A DNA stretch of 64,000 bases from Streptomyces luteolifulvus. GTDB lineage: Bacteria; Actinomycetota; Actinomycetes; Streptomycetales; Streptomycetaceae. The stretch covers positions 162,521 through 226,520 of the forward strand of contig NZ_VZRB01000013.1 of assembly GCF_008806595.1 (NCBI RefSeq). Reading direction: 5' to 3'. Below, piece after piece: positions 17,275 to 24,607 of the stretch. Made by a program: the position numbers and the translations under genes. Position 1 is the first letter of the stretch. Each line of letters opens with the position of its first letter. The notes under the pieces are model-generated. The model had not been told where the DNA came from. It saw only the letters and a program-made list of their open reading frames with translations, and made no database searches.

Positions 17275-18849
17275 ATGACGCTCACCATCAAAGCCAACCA
17301 GTGGATCACCCTGGAACAGCTGGACGCCGCGGCGGCCGGGGCCGTCCCGGTCGAGCTCGACACCGAGGTGTGGCAGCGGGTCCGCACCTCGCGCGAGACC
17401 CTGGAGAAGTTCGTCGAGAACGACCGGGTCATCTACGGCGTGAACACCAGCATGGGCGGCTTCGTCGACTGGCTCGTGCCCGTGACGATGGCCCAGGAGC
17501 TGCAGGAGAACCTGATCAACGCGGTGGCGACCAACGTCGGTCAGTACCTCGACGACCGTACGGTCCGCGCCATCATGCTCTCCCGGATCGTCTCGCTGGC
17601 CCGGGGCAACTCGGCCATCTCCCCCGCGAACCTGGAGAAGCTGATACAGATCCACAACGCGGGCATCGCCCCCTGTGTGCCGGAGAAGGGCTCGCTGGGC
17701 ACCAGCGGCGACCTCGGACCGCTCGCCGCCATCGCCCTGGTGGGCATCGGCCAGTGGAAGGCCCGGCTGGAAGGGGAGGTGATGCCGGGGGCGGACGCCC
17801 TGGCCAAGGCCGGCATCGAGCCGATGACGCTCAGCTTCAAGGAGGGCCTGGCGCTGATCAACGGCACGTCCGGCATGGTCGGCCTCGGCAGCCTCGTCTT
17901 CGCCCGGGCCCGCAAGCTGCTCGACGCCTACCTGATGGTGTCGGCGCTGTCGGTGGAGGGTCTGCGGGGCATGACCAAGCCGTTCGACCCCCGGGTGCAC
18001 GAACTCAAGCCGCACCGGGGCCAGCGGGAGATCGCCAAGCGGCTCTGGGACGTCCTCAAGGACTCGGCCATGGCGGTCAATGAACTCGACACCGAGACCA
18101 CGCTCGCCGGTGAGATGGAGGACTCGGCCAAGCACGCCTCGCAGCCCATCGAGGACGCCTACTCGATCCGCTGCACCCCGCAGATCCTCGGCCCCGTCCT
18201 GGACAACATGACGCAGGTCGCCAGGACCCTGGAGGACGAGCTCAACTCCTCCAACGACAACCCGCTGGTGGTGCCGGAGGAGAACGACGTCTTCCACAAC
18301 GGCCACTTCCACGGCCAGTACGTCTCCATGGCCATGGACCACCTGGTCATCTCGCTGGCCACCATGACCAACCTGGCCAACCGCCGCATCGACCGCTTCC
18401 TGGACAAGAGCAACAGCAACGGCCTGCCCGCCTTCCTGTGCCGGGAGAACCCGGGCCTGCGTCTCGGGCTCATGGGCGGCCAGTTCATGACGGCGTCCCT
18501 GACCGCCGAGACCAGGGCCATGGCGATGCCCATGTCCATCCAGTCGCTGACCAGCACCGGCGACTTCCAGGACATCGTGTCCTTCGGCTTCGTGGCCGCG
18601 CGCAAGGCCCGCGAGGCACTGGACAACGCCACGTACGTCGTCGCGTTCGAGCTGCTGTGCGCGTGCCAGGCGGTCGACATCCGGGGCGGCGCCGACGCCC
18701 TGTCGAGCGGCACGCGGCAGCTGTACGAGCGGACCCGAAAGCTGGTGCCGTACCTCGACCGGGACGTCACCATCACCGACTACGTCGAGGCCATCGCCCG
18801 CGAGATCCTGGGCGAGCGGCCCGTCGCCGAAGCAGAGGCGCTGCGGTGA
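17275..18849 (+). CDS. MIO-dependent phenylalanine 2,3-aminomutase / ammonia-lyase
   Basis: A 524-residue member of the HAL/PAL/aminomutase family. Thr143-Ser144-Gly145 in GTSGDLGPLAAIAL should cyclise to the MIO cofactor. A TSG triad, rather than the common ASG, is a feature I associate with the bacterial phenylalanine enzymes AdmH and EncP. Catalytic Tyr54 lies in VIYGVNT. Ala83-Val84 occupy the position of the His-Leu pair that marks tyrosine ammonia-lyases, which argues against tyrosine as substrate. The predicted product is beta-phenylalanine, or trans-cinnamate if it acts as a lyase. A strong AGGAGGG ribosome site precedes ATG 17275. The next gene, a VinK-like acyltransferase, is joined by a GTGA overlap, which favours supply of a PKS starter. 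Confidence 0.88.
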   Translation: MTLTIKANQWITLEQLDAAAAGAVPVELDTEVWQRVRTSRETLEKFVENDRVIYGVNTSMGGFVDWLVPVTMAQELQENLINAVATNVGQYLDDRTVRAIMLSRIVSLARGNSAISPANLEKLIQIHNAGIAPCVPEKGSLGTSGDLGPLAAIALVGIGQWKARLEGEVMPGADALAKAGIEPMTLSFKEGLALINGTSGMVGLGSLVFARARKLLDAYLMVSALSVEGLRGMTKPFDPRVHELKPHRGQREIAKRLWDVLKDSAMAVNELDTETTLAGEMEDSAKHASQPIEDAYSIRCTPQILGPVLDNMTQVARTLEDELNSSNDNPLVVPEENDVFHNGHFHGQYVSMAMDHLVISLATMTNLANRRIDRFLDKSNSNGLPAFLCRENPGLRLGLMGGQFMTASLTAETRAMAMPMSIQSLTSTGDFQDIVSFGFVAARKAREALDNATYVVAFELLCACQAVDIRGGADALSSGTRQLYERTRKLVPYLDRDVTITDYVEAIAREILGERPVAEAEALR

Positions 18850-21089
18850 GCGCCGCCGACCCGGCGACCGCGGTCGTCTTCCCCGGCATCAGGCCGAGCC
18901 CGTTCTCCGACCTCGGCAAGTTCCTGCTGATCAATCCGGTGGCGCGCCGGCTCACCGAGATCGCCGACGACACGCTCGGCTGCTCGACCCTCGACCGCTA
19001 CCGCCAGGCGGACGACGACTACTCCGTCGGCGAACGGGTCTCCTTCCTCGTCACCTGTCTGGCGCTGGCGCACTGGGCCGAGGACGCCCTCGACCTCAGA
19101 CCCCGCCTGTGCGCAGGCGCGAGCTTCGGCGGCACGCCCGCGGCCGTGTACGCCGGAGCCCTCGACTTCGCCGAGGCGGTCCGGCTGACCGCCGGGTGGA
19201 ACGACTGCGTCGAGCAGTACTTCGCCCGGGAGCACGGCGACGTGGTCACCCTGTCGTTCGCGCGCACCCCCGAACCCCGGCTCGCGGAGATCCTCGGGGA
19301 GTTGGACGAGGCGGGTGAGTGGTACGAGATCGCCTGCCATGTCGACGACGACTTCTGGATGCTGTCGCTGCGCGAACACCGGCTCGACTGGCTGCGGACC
19401 ACCCTGCGCGCCGGGGGAGGCCTGCCGATGTACACGATGCGTCCGCCGATGCACGCCTCGGTGTTCGCCCCGCTGCGGGACATCATCGAGCGGGAACTCG
19501 TCGACAAGCTCGACCTCCGCGACCCGCAGCTGCCGATCGTCAGCGACCACGACGGAACCGTCGTCGACACGGCGTCAGGCGTACGGCGGCTGCTGCTGGA
19601 CGGTGTCGTACGGACCGTGCAGTGGCCCACGGCGATGGCCACCCTCGCCCACCACGGCGTCGAACGCCTGGCGGTCTCCGGGCCGGACGGGCTGTGGGGC
19701 CGCGTGGACTGTGTCCGCACCAGGTTCGACGTGGTGCCCCTGACCCCCGCGATCGCGCTGCGCCCCCGGCCCACCACAACCACCCCCCGGCCCGCCTCAG
19801 CTGGCGATGTCCTCGCGGCCCGCGGACAACAGGGTGTCCGCGTCGGTGAGATCGTTCTGCTGGGGTCCGCCACCGTGCTCGCGCAGTTCGTACACCGCGA
19901 GCAGATCGGTGCGCCGGGTGATTCCGAGCTTGCGGTAGACCCGCGTGAGGTGCTGCTCGACCGTGCTCACCGTGATGTACAGCATCTGGCTGATCTCACG
20001 GTTGGTGTGCCCGAGCGCGGCGAGCTCCGCCACCCGGCGCTCCGCCTCGCTGAGCACCTGACGCGTCTGGTGGTCCTCCTGGCGCCAGCCCGCCTGCGCG
20101 GCTGTGCGCTGGTCGGCGCCGCCCTCCTCGTCGGCGGGCAGCCCCGGCGCGAGACAGGCCCGGGTCACCTGGGTGGCGCGGCGCGCCAGCAGCCGGGCCT
20201 GGTCGCACTCGCCGAGCTTCTGATGCGCCAGGCTGAAGTCGTTGAGCGCCCTGGCCAGCTCCAGCCTGTCCTGGGCCGCCGTCAGGAACTCCACGCTCTG
20301 CCGCAACAGGGCCGGACGCTGGGCCGGTTCGCTGGCCGCGGCCAGCACCCGCAGCGAGATGCCCCGGATCCGGATGTCCGCCGACCGCGCCCGCTCCAGC
20401 TGCTGCCGGACCAGTTCGCGGGCTTCGCCGGTGTGGCCGAGCTCCAGGTTCACCTGGGCCAGGTTGCCGCGCCACGGGTTGAGCGCCGGCAGGTCGACCT
20501 CCCACTCGCGCATGAGCCTGCCGCACAGCTGGAAGTCGCCGCCCGCGGCAAGCGCCTGGTCGGTGGCGAGGAAGAAGCGGCCCCGCGCCTCCAGGTAGTA
20601 CAGCCCGAGGAACGTCTCGAACATGGCGTCCGGTACGGGCTGCCGCAGCACCTGGGCGGCCGCGTCGTAGTCGCCGAGGCAGGTGCGGGCGGCGACCAGC
20701 GTGGCGCGCGGCAGTCCGATGAGGATGCCCCAGGCCTTGGCCGGCAGGAGCTGGAGCGCACGCTCCGCCTGCTGCACGGCGGTGGCCAGGTCACCGAGCC
20801 TGAGCGCGATGCTCGCGCTGATGCCGCTGAGCACCGCCTGCCAGGTGACGTCGCCGAACCGGGCCGCCTCCTGGGTGAGCCGCTCGCACCACGACCGCGC
20901 CAGCTTCGGCTTGCTGCCGCACCGCAGGGCGAGCAGCGCGCCCGCCACCACCTCCAGGGGCGTGTCCCCGACATGACAGCTCTGAAGGATGTGCTGCGCG
21001 GACGTCGTGGCCGTGTCGCTGCCGCCCCGGACCCAGAACGTCGTCATCCGGTCCACGGCATGGGCCCAGGTGCCCCGGCGCGCCGATGA
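18846..21089 (+). CDS. VinK-like aminoacyl-carrier acyltransferase; frame lacks a stop at its expected end
   Basis: The first 315 or so residues (to about 19790) form a complete malonyltransferase-fold protein. The nucleophile motif GASFGG places Ser93, and MRPPMHAS places the catalytic His203. Acyltransferases of this size beside discrete carrier proteins (VinK in vicenistatin biosynthesis) move an aminoacyl starter from the free carrier to the loading ACP of the PKS. The GTG at 18846 overlaps the MIO-enzyme stop. Oddly, the frame has no stop until 21089. Past about 19790 it reads 430 codons antisense to the LAL regulator, giving a 747-residue product whose tail is low-complexity. A one-base change in the C-run near 19782 would give a normal end at 19849. 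The N-terminal call is firm; the true 3' end is not. Confidence 0.65.
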   Translation: MSAADPATAVVFPGIRPSPFSDLGKFLLINPVARRLTEIADDTLGCSTLDRYRQADDDYSVGERVSFLVTCLALAHWAEDALDLRPRLCAGASFGGTPAAVYAGALDFAEAVRLTAGWNDCVEQYFAREHGDVVTLSFARTPEPRLAEILGELDEAGEWYEIACHVDDDFWMLSLREHRLDWLRTTLRAGGGLPMYTMRPPMHASVFAPLRDIIERELVDKLDLRDPQLPIVSDHDGTVVDTASGVRRLLLDGVVRTVQWPTAMATLAHHGVERLAVSGPDGLWGRVDCVRTRFDVVPLTPAIALRPRPTTTTPRPASAGDVLAARGQQGVRVGEIVLLGSATVLAQFVHREQIGAPGDSELAVDPREVLLDRAHRDVQHLADLTVGVPERGELRHPALRLAEHLTRLVVLLAPARLRGCALVGAALLVGGQPRRETGPGHLGGAARQQPGLVALAELLMRQAEVVERPGQLQPVLGRRQELHALPQQGRTLGRFAGRGQHPQRDAPDPDVRRPRPLQLLPDQFAGFAGVAELQVHLGQVAAPRVERRQVDLPLAHEPAAQLEVAARGKRLVGGEEEAAPRLQVVQPEERLEHGVRYGLPQHLGGRVVVAEAGAGGDQRGARQSDEDAPGLGRQELERTLRLLHGGGQVTEPERDARADAAEHRLPGDVAEPGRLLGEPLAPRPRQLRLAAAPQGEQRARHHLQGRVPDMTALKDVLRGRRGRVAAAPDPERRHPVHGMGPGAPARR

Positions 21090-22640
21090 ACGGGCGCCGT
21101 CGGTGCCGGCCTTCAGCCGGCGGTCGGAGCCGAAGTACCAGTGGAACGTGGCGGACAGCTCCGCGGCGCTGCGCGGATCGAGCCCGTCCGGTGCCTCGGT
21201 CAGCACGGCCGCCGCACGCGTCGCCGCCTCGACCTCGCCGTGCCACAGCGAGTACCGCACCACCGCGACCGCGGCGGCGACCGACAGCTGCCCCGCCTCC
21301 ACGGCGCCGCGCAGCGACGGCAGATAGGTGGTGGCCACCGCCGAGTTCTTCCGCCACAGGACGCGCGTCAGGTCGTACATGCTCGCGTGACGTTCCCGCG
21401 GGTCGCTGCTCGCGCCGACCGCCAGCTCCAGACAGCGCACCGCGGTGTCCGGGTCGCCCGCGGCCAGTGCGTGCTCGGAGGCGTCACGCAGCGCGGCCAC
21501 CGCCCACGGCTCGGGCGCCTCGTCGGCGGCCAGCAGATGCCGGGCCACGTCGATCGCGGCCGTGCCCCGCTCGTACAGCAGTCGTGCCACCTGGGTGTGC
21601 AGGCCCGACCGCTCCCCGTACGGCATGCCGTCGAGGATCGCGGTCTCGGCACGCGGATGCCGGATCCGCGCGCCGAGCAGCATGCCGGAGTCCGCGAGGA
21701 TACGGACGAGTTCCTCGGTGTCCTCCAGCCTGCTGCCCAGCAGTTGGGTGATCAGCGCCGGTGTCGAACGGCCGCCGAGGACCGCGGCGGCGCGTGCCAC
21801 GGACAGCAGTTCGGCGTCCCACCGGTACAGGCCGGCCAGGACGGCCTGCGCGAAGGCGAACCCGACCACGGGTCCGTCCCGGTCGGCGTCCTCGTCGGCG
21901 GCGAGCGCGCCCGCCCGGTCGTCCAGCGCGGCGTGCATCAGCATCGGGTTTCCGCCGGTGACCCGGTGGTATCCCTGGGCGAGCCGCGCGGGGTCCGGGA
22001 CGCCCGCCTCCTTGGCGAGCAGGGTGGTGATGTCCTCGACCGACAGGGACGCCAGCCGGAGGTGGCTGTAGGGGTGGCGGGTCAGCTCGGCCCGGAACTC
22101 CGGGAGTGTGGGCTTGCCCCGGTGCCACTCGTTGAGGACGATCAGCAGCCGGGCGCTGACCATTCTGCGCTGCAGGGACAGCAGCAGTCTGAGCGACGGC
22201 CCGTCGGCGAACTGCACGTCGTCGACCGCGAGCACCACCGGCTGGTCCGCGCACAGGTCGAGGAGCAGGCCGCACAGTTCGCGGACCCTGGTGTCCGGAG
22301 TGCGGTACGGAGTCAGCTGGTTCGCTCCCCACGAAGCGGCCGACTCGTCCGGGATGCCGATGAGCCGTGTGGCGTGCTCCGGCAGCGACGCCGCCGGGCC
22401 GGCGCTGCGGAATAACTGGTCCACGACGCCCATCGGAAGTTTCCGCTCCGCCCTCGAACCGGTGGCGGTGAGCACCAGGGCGCCCGACTTCACCGCCTGC
22501 CGTGAGAACTCGTGCAGCAGATGTGTCTTGCCGCTGGCCAGGCCGCCCTCGACCAGGGCCAGTCTGCCGCTACCGCTCCTGCTCTCCGCAAGAAGTCCCC
22601 GCAATTGGGACAATGCTGCGTCGTAGCCCATTCTCGCCAT
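19797..22640 (-). CDS. LAL-family (LuxR-type) transcriptional activator with a TTA codon
   Basis: A 947-residue regulator. The N-terminal AAA-type ATPase domain has a Walker A motif EGGLASGKT (about residues 32-40) and a Walker B-like VVLAVDDVQFAD segment. The C-terminus is a LuxR helix-turn-helix (about residues 865-920, with LGHTNREISQMLYITVSTV). This is the large ATP-binding LuxR class, typically a cluster-situated activator of polyketide genes. Codon 76 is TTA (complement of 22413-22415), so translation should depend on the bldA tRNA. Its 3' end is overlapped by the antisense continuation of the acyltransferase frame. Confidence 0.9.
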   Translation of the reverse strand: MARMGYDAALSQLRGLLAESRSGSGRLALVEGGLASGKTHLLHEFSRQAVKSGALVLTATGSRAERKLPMGVVDQLFRSAGPAASLPEHATRLIGIPDESAASWGANQLTPYRTPDTRVRELCGLLLDLCADQPVVLAVDDVQFADGPSLRLLLSLQRRMVSARLLIVLNEWHRGKPTLPEFRAELTRHPYSHLRLASLSVEDITTLLAKEAGVPDPARLAQGYHRVTGGNPMLMHAALDDRAGALAADEDADRDGPVVGFAFAQAVLAGLYRWDAELLSVARAAAVLGGRSTPALITQLLGSRLEDTEELVRILADSGMLLGARIRHPRAETAILDGMPYGERSGLHTQVARLLYERGTAAIDVARHLLAADEAPEPWAVAALRDASEHALAAGDPDTAVRCLELAVGASSDPRERHASMYDLTRVLWRKNSAVATTYLPSLRGAVEAGQLSVAAAVAVVRYSLWHGEVEAATRAAAVLTEAPDGLDPRSAAELSATFHWYFGSDRRLKAGTDGARSSARRGTWAHAVDRMTTFWVRGGSDTATTSAQHILQSCHVGDTPLEVVAGALLALRCGSKPKLARSWCERLTQEAARFGDVTWQAVLSGISASIALRLGDLATAVQQAERALQLLPAKAWGILIGLPRATLVAARTCLGDYDAAAQVLRQPVPDAMFETFLGLYYLEARGRFFLATDQALAAGGDFQLCGRLMREWEVDLPALNPWRGNLAQVNLELGHTGEARELVRQQLERARSADIRIRGISLRVLAAASEPAQRPALLRQSVEFLTAAQDRLELARALNDFSLAHQKLGECDQARLLARRATQVTRACLAPGLPADEEGGADQRTAAQAGWRQEDHQTRQVLSEAERRVAELAALGHTNREISQMLYITVSTVEQHLTRVYRKLGITRRTDLLAVYELREHGGGPQQNDLTDADTLLSAGREDIAS

Positions 22641-22711
22641 CTGTGCCTACCCCCGAGCTCGGCCTTGTCCTGTGCTGAGCGAGACGGCGCGCCGAGTGGC
22701 GCGCGCCCCGT

Positions 22712-23563
22712 TCACAGGCGGTGTCTGGCGAGAGCACCTCCGTCGATCCTCAGCTGTGTTCCGGTGACGTAGCGCGATTCGTCCGAGGCCAGGTAGACCA
22801 CGGCGTGGGAGACGTCGGCGGTGGAGACATGGGTGATGGGCATCGCCTGGAGGGTGGCCAGGATCGGTGCGACGTCGTCCTTGGTGGGGTTCTCCAGGTC
22901 GGGGCGGTAGGTCCTGAACATGGCCTCGTTGTTGGTCATGTCGGTGTCCACGGTGGTGGGGTGGACGGAGTTCACCCGGATTCCGCGCGGCGCGAGCTGA
23001 AGGGTGAGCTCCTTCATGTAGTCGACGAGGGCATGTTTGCTGAAGCGGTATCCGACGTAGCCGGCGCCGGCCATCTCGTCCTCGCCTATGGGCGGCATGA
23101 GGCTCGCGATCGAGCCCGACAGGATGACGGACGCCCCGTCGCGCAGGTGCGGCAGCGAGGCGTGCACGGTGTTGAGCACGCCGACCAGGTTGACGTCGAT
23201 GCTGGCGGCGAAGCCGGAGACCGTCACATCAGGGCCCATCGGCAGGATGCCCGCGTTGGGGATCAGCACGTCGAGACCCCCGTCGAGCTCGGCGACGCCC
23301 TCGGCGACGGCCGAGCGGACGGCGGCGTAGTCCCGTACGTCGGCGTACTTCACCACCGCGCGGCGCCCGGTCTCGCGGACCAGCCGGGCGGTCTCCTCCA
23401 GGTCCTCGTTGCTGGCCATGGAGTAGCCGGCGTTCTCGACGTCCTTGCACAGGTCGACGGCGACGATGTCGGCGCCCTCCTGGGCCAGCCGGACCGCGTG
23501 GCTGCGGCCCTGACCTCTCGCCGCACCGGTGATCACGACAACCTTGTTCTCAACCCGACCCAT
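22712..23563 (-). CDS. mycofactocin-type short-chain dehydrogenase/reductase
   Basis: A 283-residue SDR. It has the cofactor motif TGAARGQG with the RSHAVRLAQEGADI continuation that I associate with the mycofactocin-coupled SDR subfamily, whose NAD cofactor is held rather than exchanged. The catalytic set is present: Ser in ILSGSIASL, then Tyr and Lys in YRFSK. The C-terminal segment YVTGTQLRIDGG is standard. It would oxidise or reduce an alcohol/ketone. GAGGGTC lies just before ATG 23563. It stands alone on the minus strand between the LAL regulator and the carrier gene. A link to the polyketide pathway is plausible by position only. Confidence 0.82.
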   Translation of the reverse strand: MGRVENKVVVITGAARGQGRSHAVRLAQEGADIVAVDLCKDVENAGYSMASNEDLEETARLVRETGRRAVVKYADVRDYAAVRSAVAEGVAELDGGLDVLIPNAGILPMGPDVTVSGFAASIDVNLVGVLNTVHASLPHLRDGASVILSGSIASLMPPIGEDEMAGAGYVGYRFSKHALVDYMKELTLQLAPRGIRVNSVHPTTVDTDMTNNEAMFRTYRPDLENPTKDDVAPILATLQAMPITHVSTADVSHAVVYLASDESRYVTGTQLRIDGGALARHRL

Positions 23564-23763
23564 CTTTGGGGACCCTCTTTCACGCGATGGAGGCTCTGTT
23601 TTTCAGGTGGAAAAGTAAAAAGCAGGTATCGCCGTGGGGGGTGGGCGATGGCAAATCGTCTACGAACAGCGCGGGAGCCGGCGGTGAATCGCTGCCGTTC
23701 TCACCCGGGAATGGTTGACGGTAAAAGTAACCGGGGTTGGGTGCCGGGCGTCGGCCCGCGTGC

Positions 23764-23835
23764 GAAGCGGTGATCTTGGCCGTAATGCTGTCCGTCATGA
23801 TGGTCGCATTATTTGTCCGACTGTTCGGTGGCGCA
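23764..23835 (+). pseudogene. relic of a DrrB-type ABC-2 permease
   Basis: In this frame 24 codons read as a hydrophobic segment ending LFVRLFGGA. It matches residues 36-59 of the DrrB-like permease encoded at 49511 at 14 of 24 positions, without gaps. That is the first transmembrane segment of the family. The frame before and after shows no further similarity and no DrrA-like ATPase gene is nearby, so this looks like a fragment of a lost transporter gene. It contains a TTA codon, rare in this genome. The match is short, so chance cannot be wholly excluded. Confidence 0.45.
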
Positions 23836-24127
23836 AGAGAATCGGTAAGGGTCTTGGGGCGATTGCCGCTTGCTCATGCGTGGTGCGCTCTCCTGTCCGC
23901 GGCTGTTTCCTCGGATTTTGTTCAAGTCGCTTGACAGCGTGCCGGGTCCACGGGCCCCCGGGGCCCGAGCCGCCGCCGTTGGCTGATTTGCGACGGTGTG
24001 CCGCGGGGGTTCGGGCCGCCGCCGCCCGGGTCGTGTGTACGGCCCGGACCGCCCGAGAGCGGCCAGATGGTGACATTCCATCAAGTATTCGCGCGTAGCG
24101 TCGGGTTGTGCGAGTGCAAGGTCGCTG

Positions 24128-24167
24128 TGAGGGGCTTCCTGACGGTGAACTCTGGGGTCGGTAGGGG
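24128..24167 (+). promoter_or_regulatory. possible NWAGGGG boxes (site G)
   Basis: TGAGGGG at 24128, TCTGGGG at 24151 and GTAGGGG at 24161. The last two are 10 bases apart with a TCG spacer, identical in layout to the site upstream of the PKS. The first two boxes are imperfect, and no gene start lies close by, so this site is weaker than the others. Confidence 0.3.
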
Positions 24168-24260
24168 TGTCGGTGCCCGCCGCACCTCGTCAGGATGACG
24201 CCCGTCCGAAAAGGACTTGCCGCTCAACCGGCCGGACGCCCTCCCGGGCGACCCCCGCGG

Positions 24261-24509
24261 TCATTCGGCGGGTGCGGTCATCTGCGAAATACTCGCCCAG
24301 ATCCGACCGGGTGTGGCGAACGTTTCCAGACTGAGCAGGTCGTCGACGAACCGGATGCGGTACTCCGACTCCAGGTCGCTCATCAGCTCCACCGTGGCCA
24401 TGGAATCCAGACCGTAATCCCGGAGCGAAGTGTCCTCGGCTATCACATCCGCCGCGGATATGAACGGAAGGTATCTGCGCAGTATGGCGTCGAACTTGGC
24501 GTCGAGCAT
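24261..24509 (-). CDS. discrete acyl/aminoacyl carrier protein
   Basis: An 82-residue carrier protein with the phosphopantetheine attachment motif LRDYGLDSMATVEL; the serine of DSM would carry the arm. The length and the acidic helix II (DLESEYRIRFVDDLL) are typical of free-standing carrier proteins of beta-amino-acid starter pathways (the VinL role). It is divergent from the adenylation gene 98 bases away, with NWAGGGG boxes in between, so the two are probably expressed together. It would receive the adenylated amino acid and hand it to the VinK-like acyltransferase. The start ATG is preceded by GGAG. Confidence 0.87.
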   Translation of the reverse strand: MLDAKFDAILRRYLPFISAADVIAEDTSLRDYGLDSMATVELMSDLESEYRIRFVDDLLSLETFATPGRIWASISQMTAPAE

Positions 24510-24553
24510 GATGACTCCGACTCAGAGACGTGGCTGCTCTTCGCGATGCAAGA

Positions 24554-24591
24554 CCACTACCGGACGTAGCGGCAACCCCTATCCCCCCTTA
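24554..24591 (-). promoter_or_regulatory. NWAGGGG boxes in the divergent carrier/adenylation promoter (site B)
   Basis: Read on the minus strand: TAAGGGG (24585-24591), ATAGGGG (24576-24582) and a degenerate TAGTGG (24554-24559). The spacings are about one and then two helical turns. The site lies within the 98-base gap between the two divergent genes and could serve both. Confidence 0.5.
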
Positions 24592-24607
24592 CTCGCTGGA
24601 GATCGGA

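Larger units (their letters stand above)
23564..24260. other. 700-base intergenic region with decayed sequence
   Basis: This stretch between the SDR gene and the carrier gene has no convincing intact gene. The part next to the SDR start (23580-23680) is markedly richer in A and T than its surroundings and probably holds the SDR promoter. Further right is a short relic of an ABC permease (23764-23835), and near the carrier gene a candidate NWAGGGG site. A TTGACA at 23931 has no matching -10. Confidence 0.5.

Noticed and set aside
18846..21089. Acyltransferase read as a deliberate two-domain fusion protein
   Set aside because: The 430 residues beyond about 19790 are low-complexity and lie exactly antisense to the LAL regulator, so they are better explained by a missing stop than by a second domain.
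23931..23936. TTGACA as a -35 box in the SDR-carrier gap
   Set aside because: No TANNNT-like hexamer lies 16-19 bases downstream and no gene start follows on that strand.
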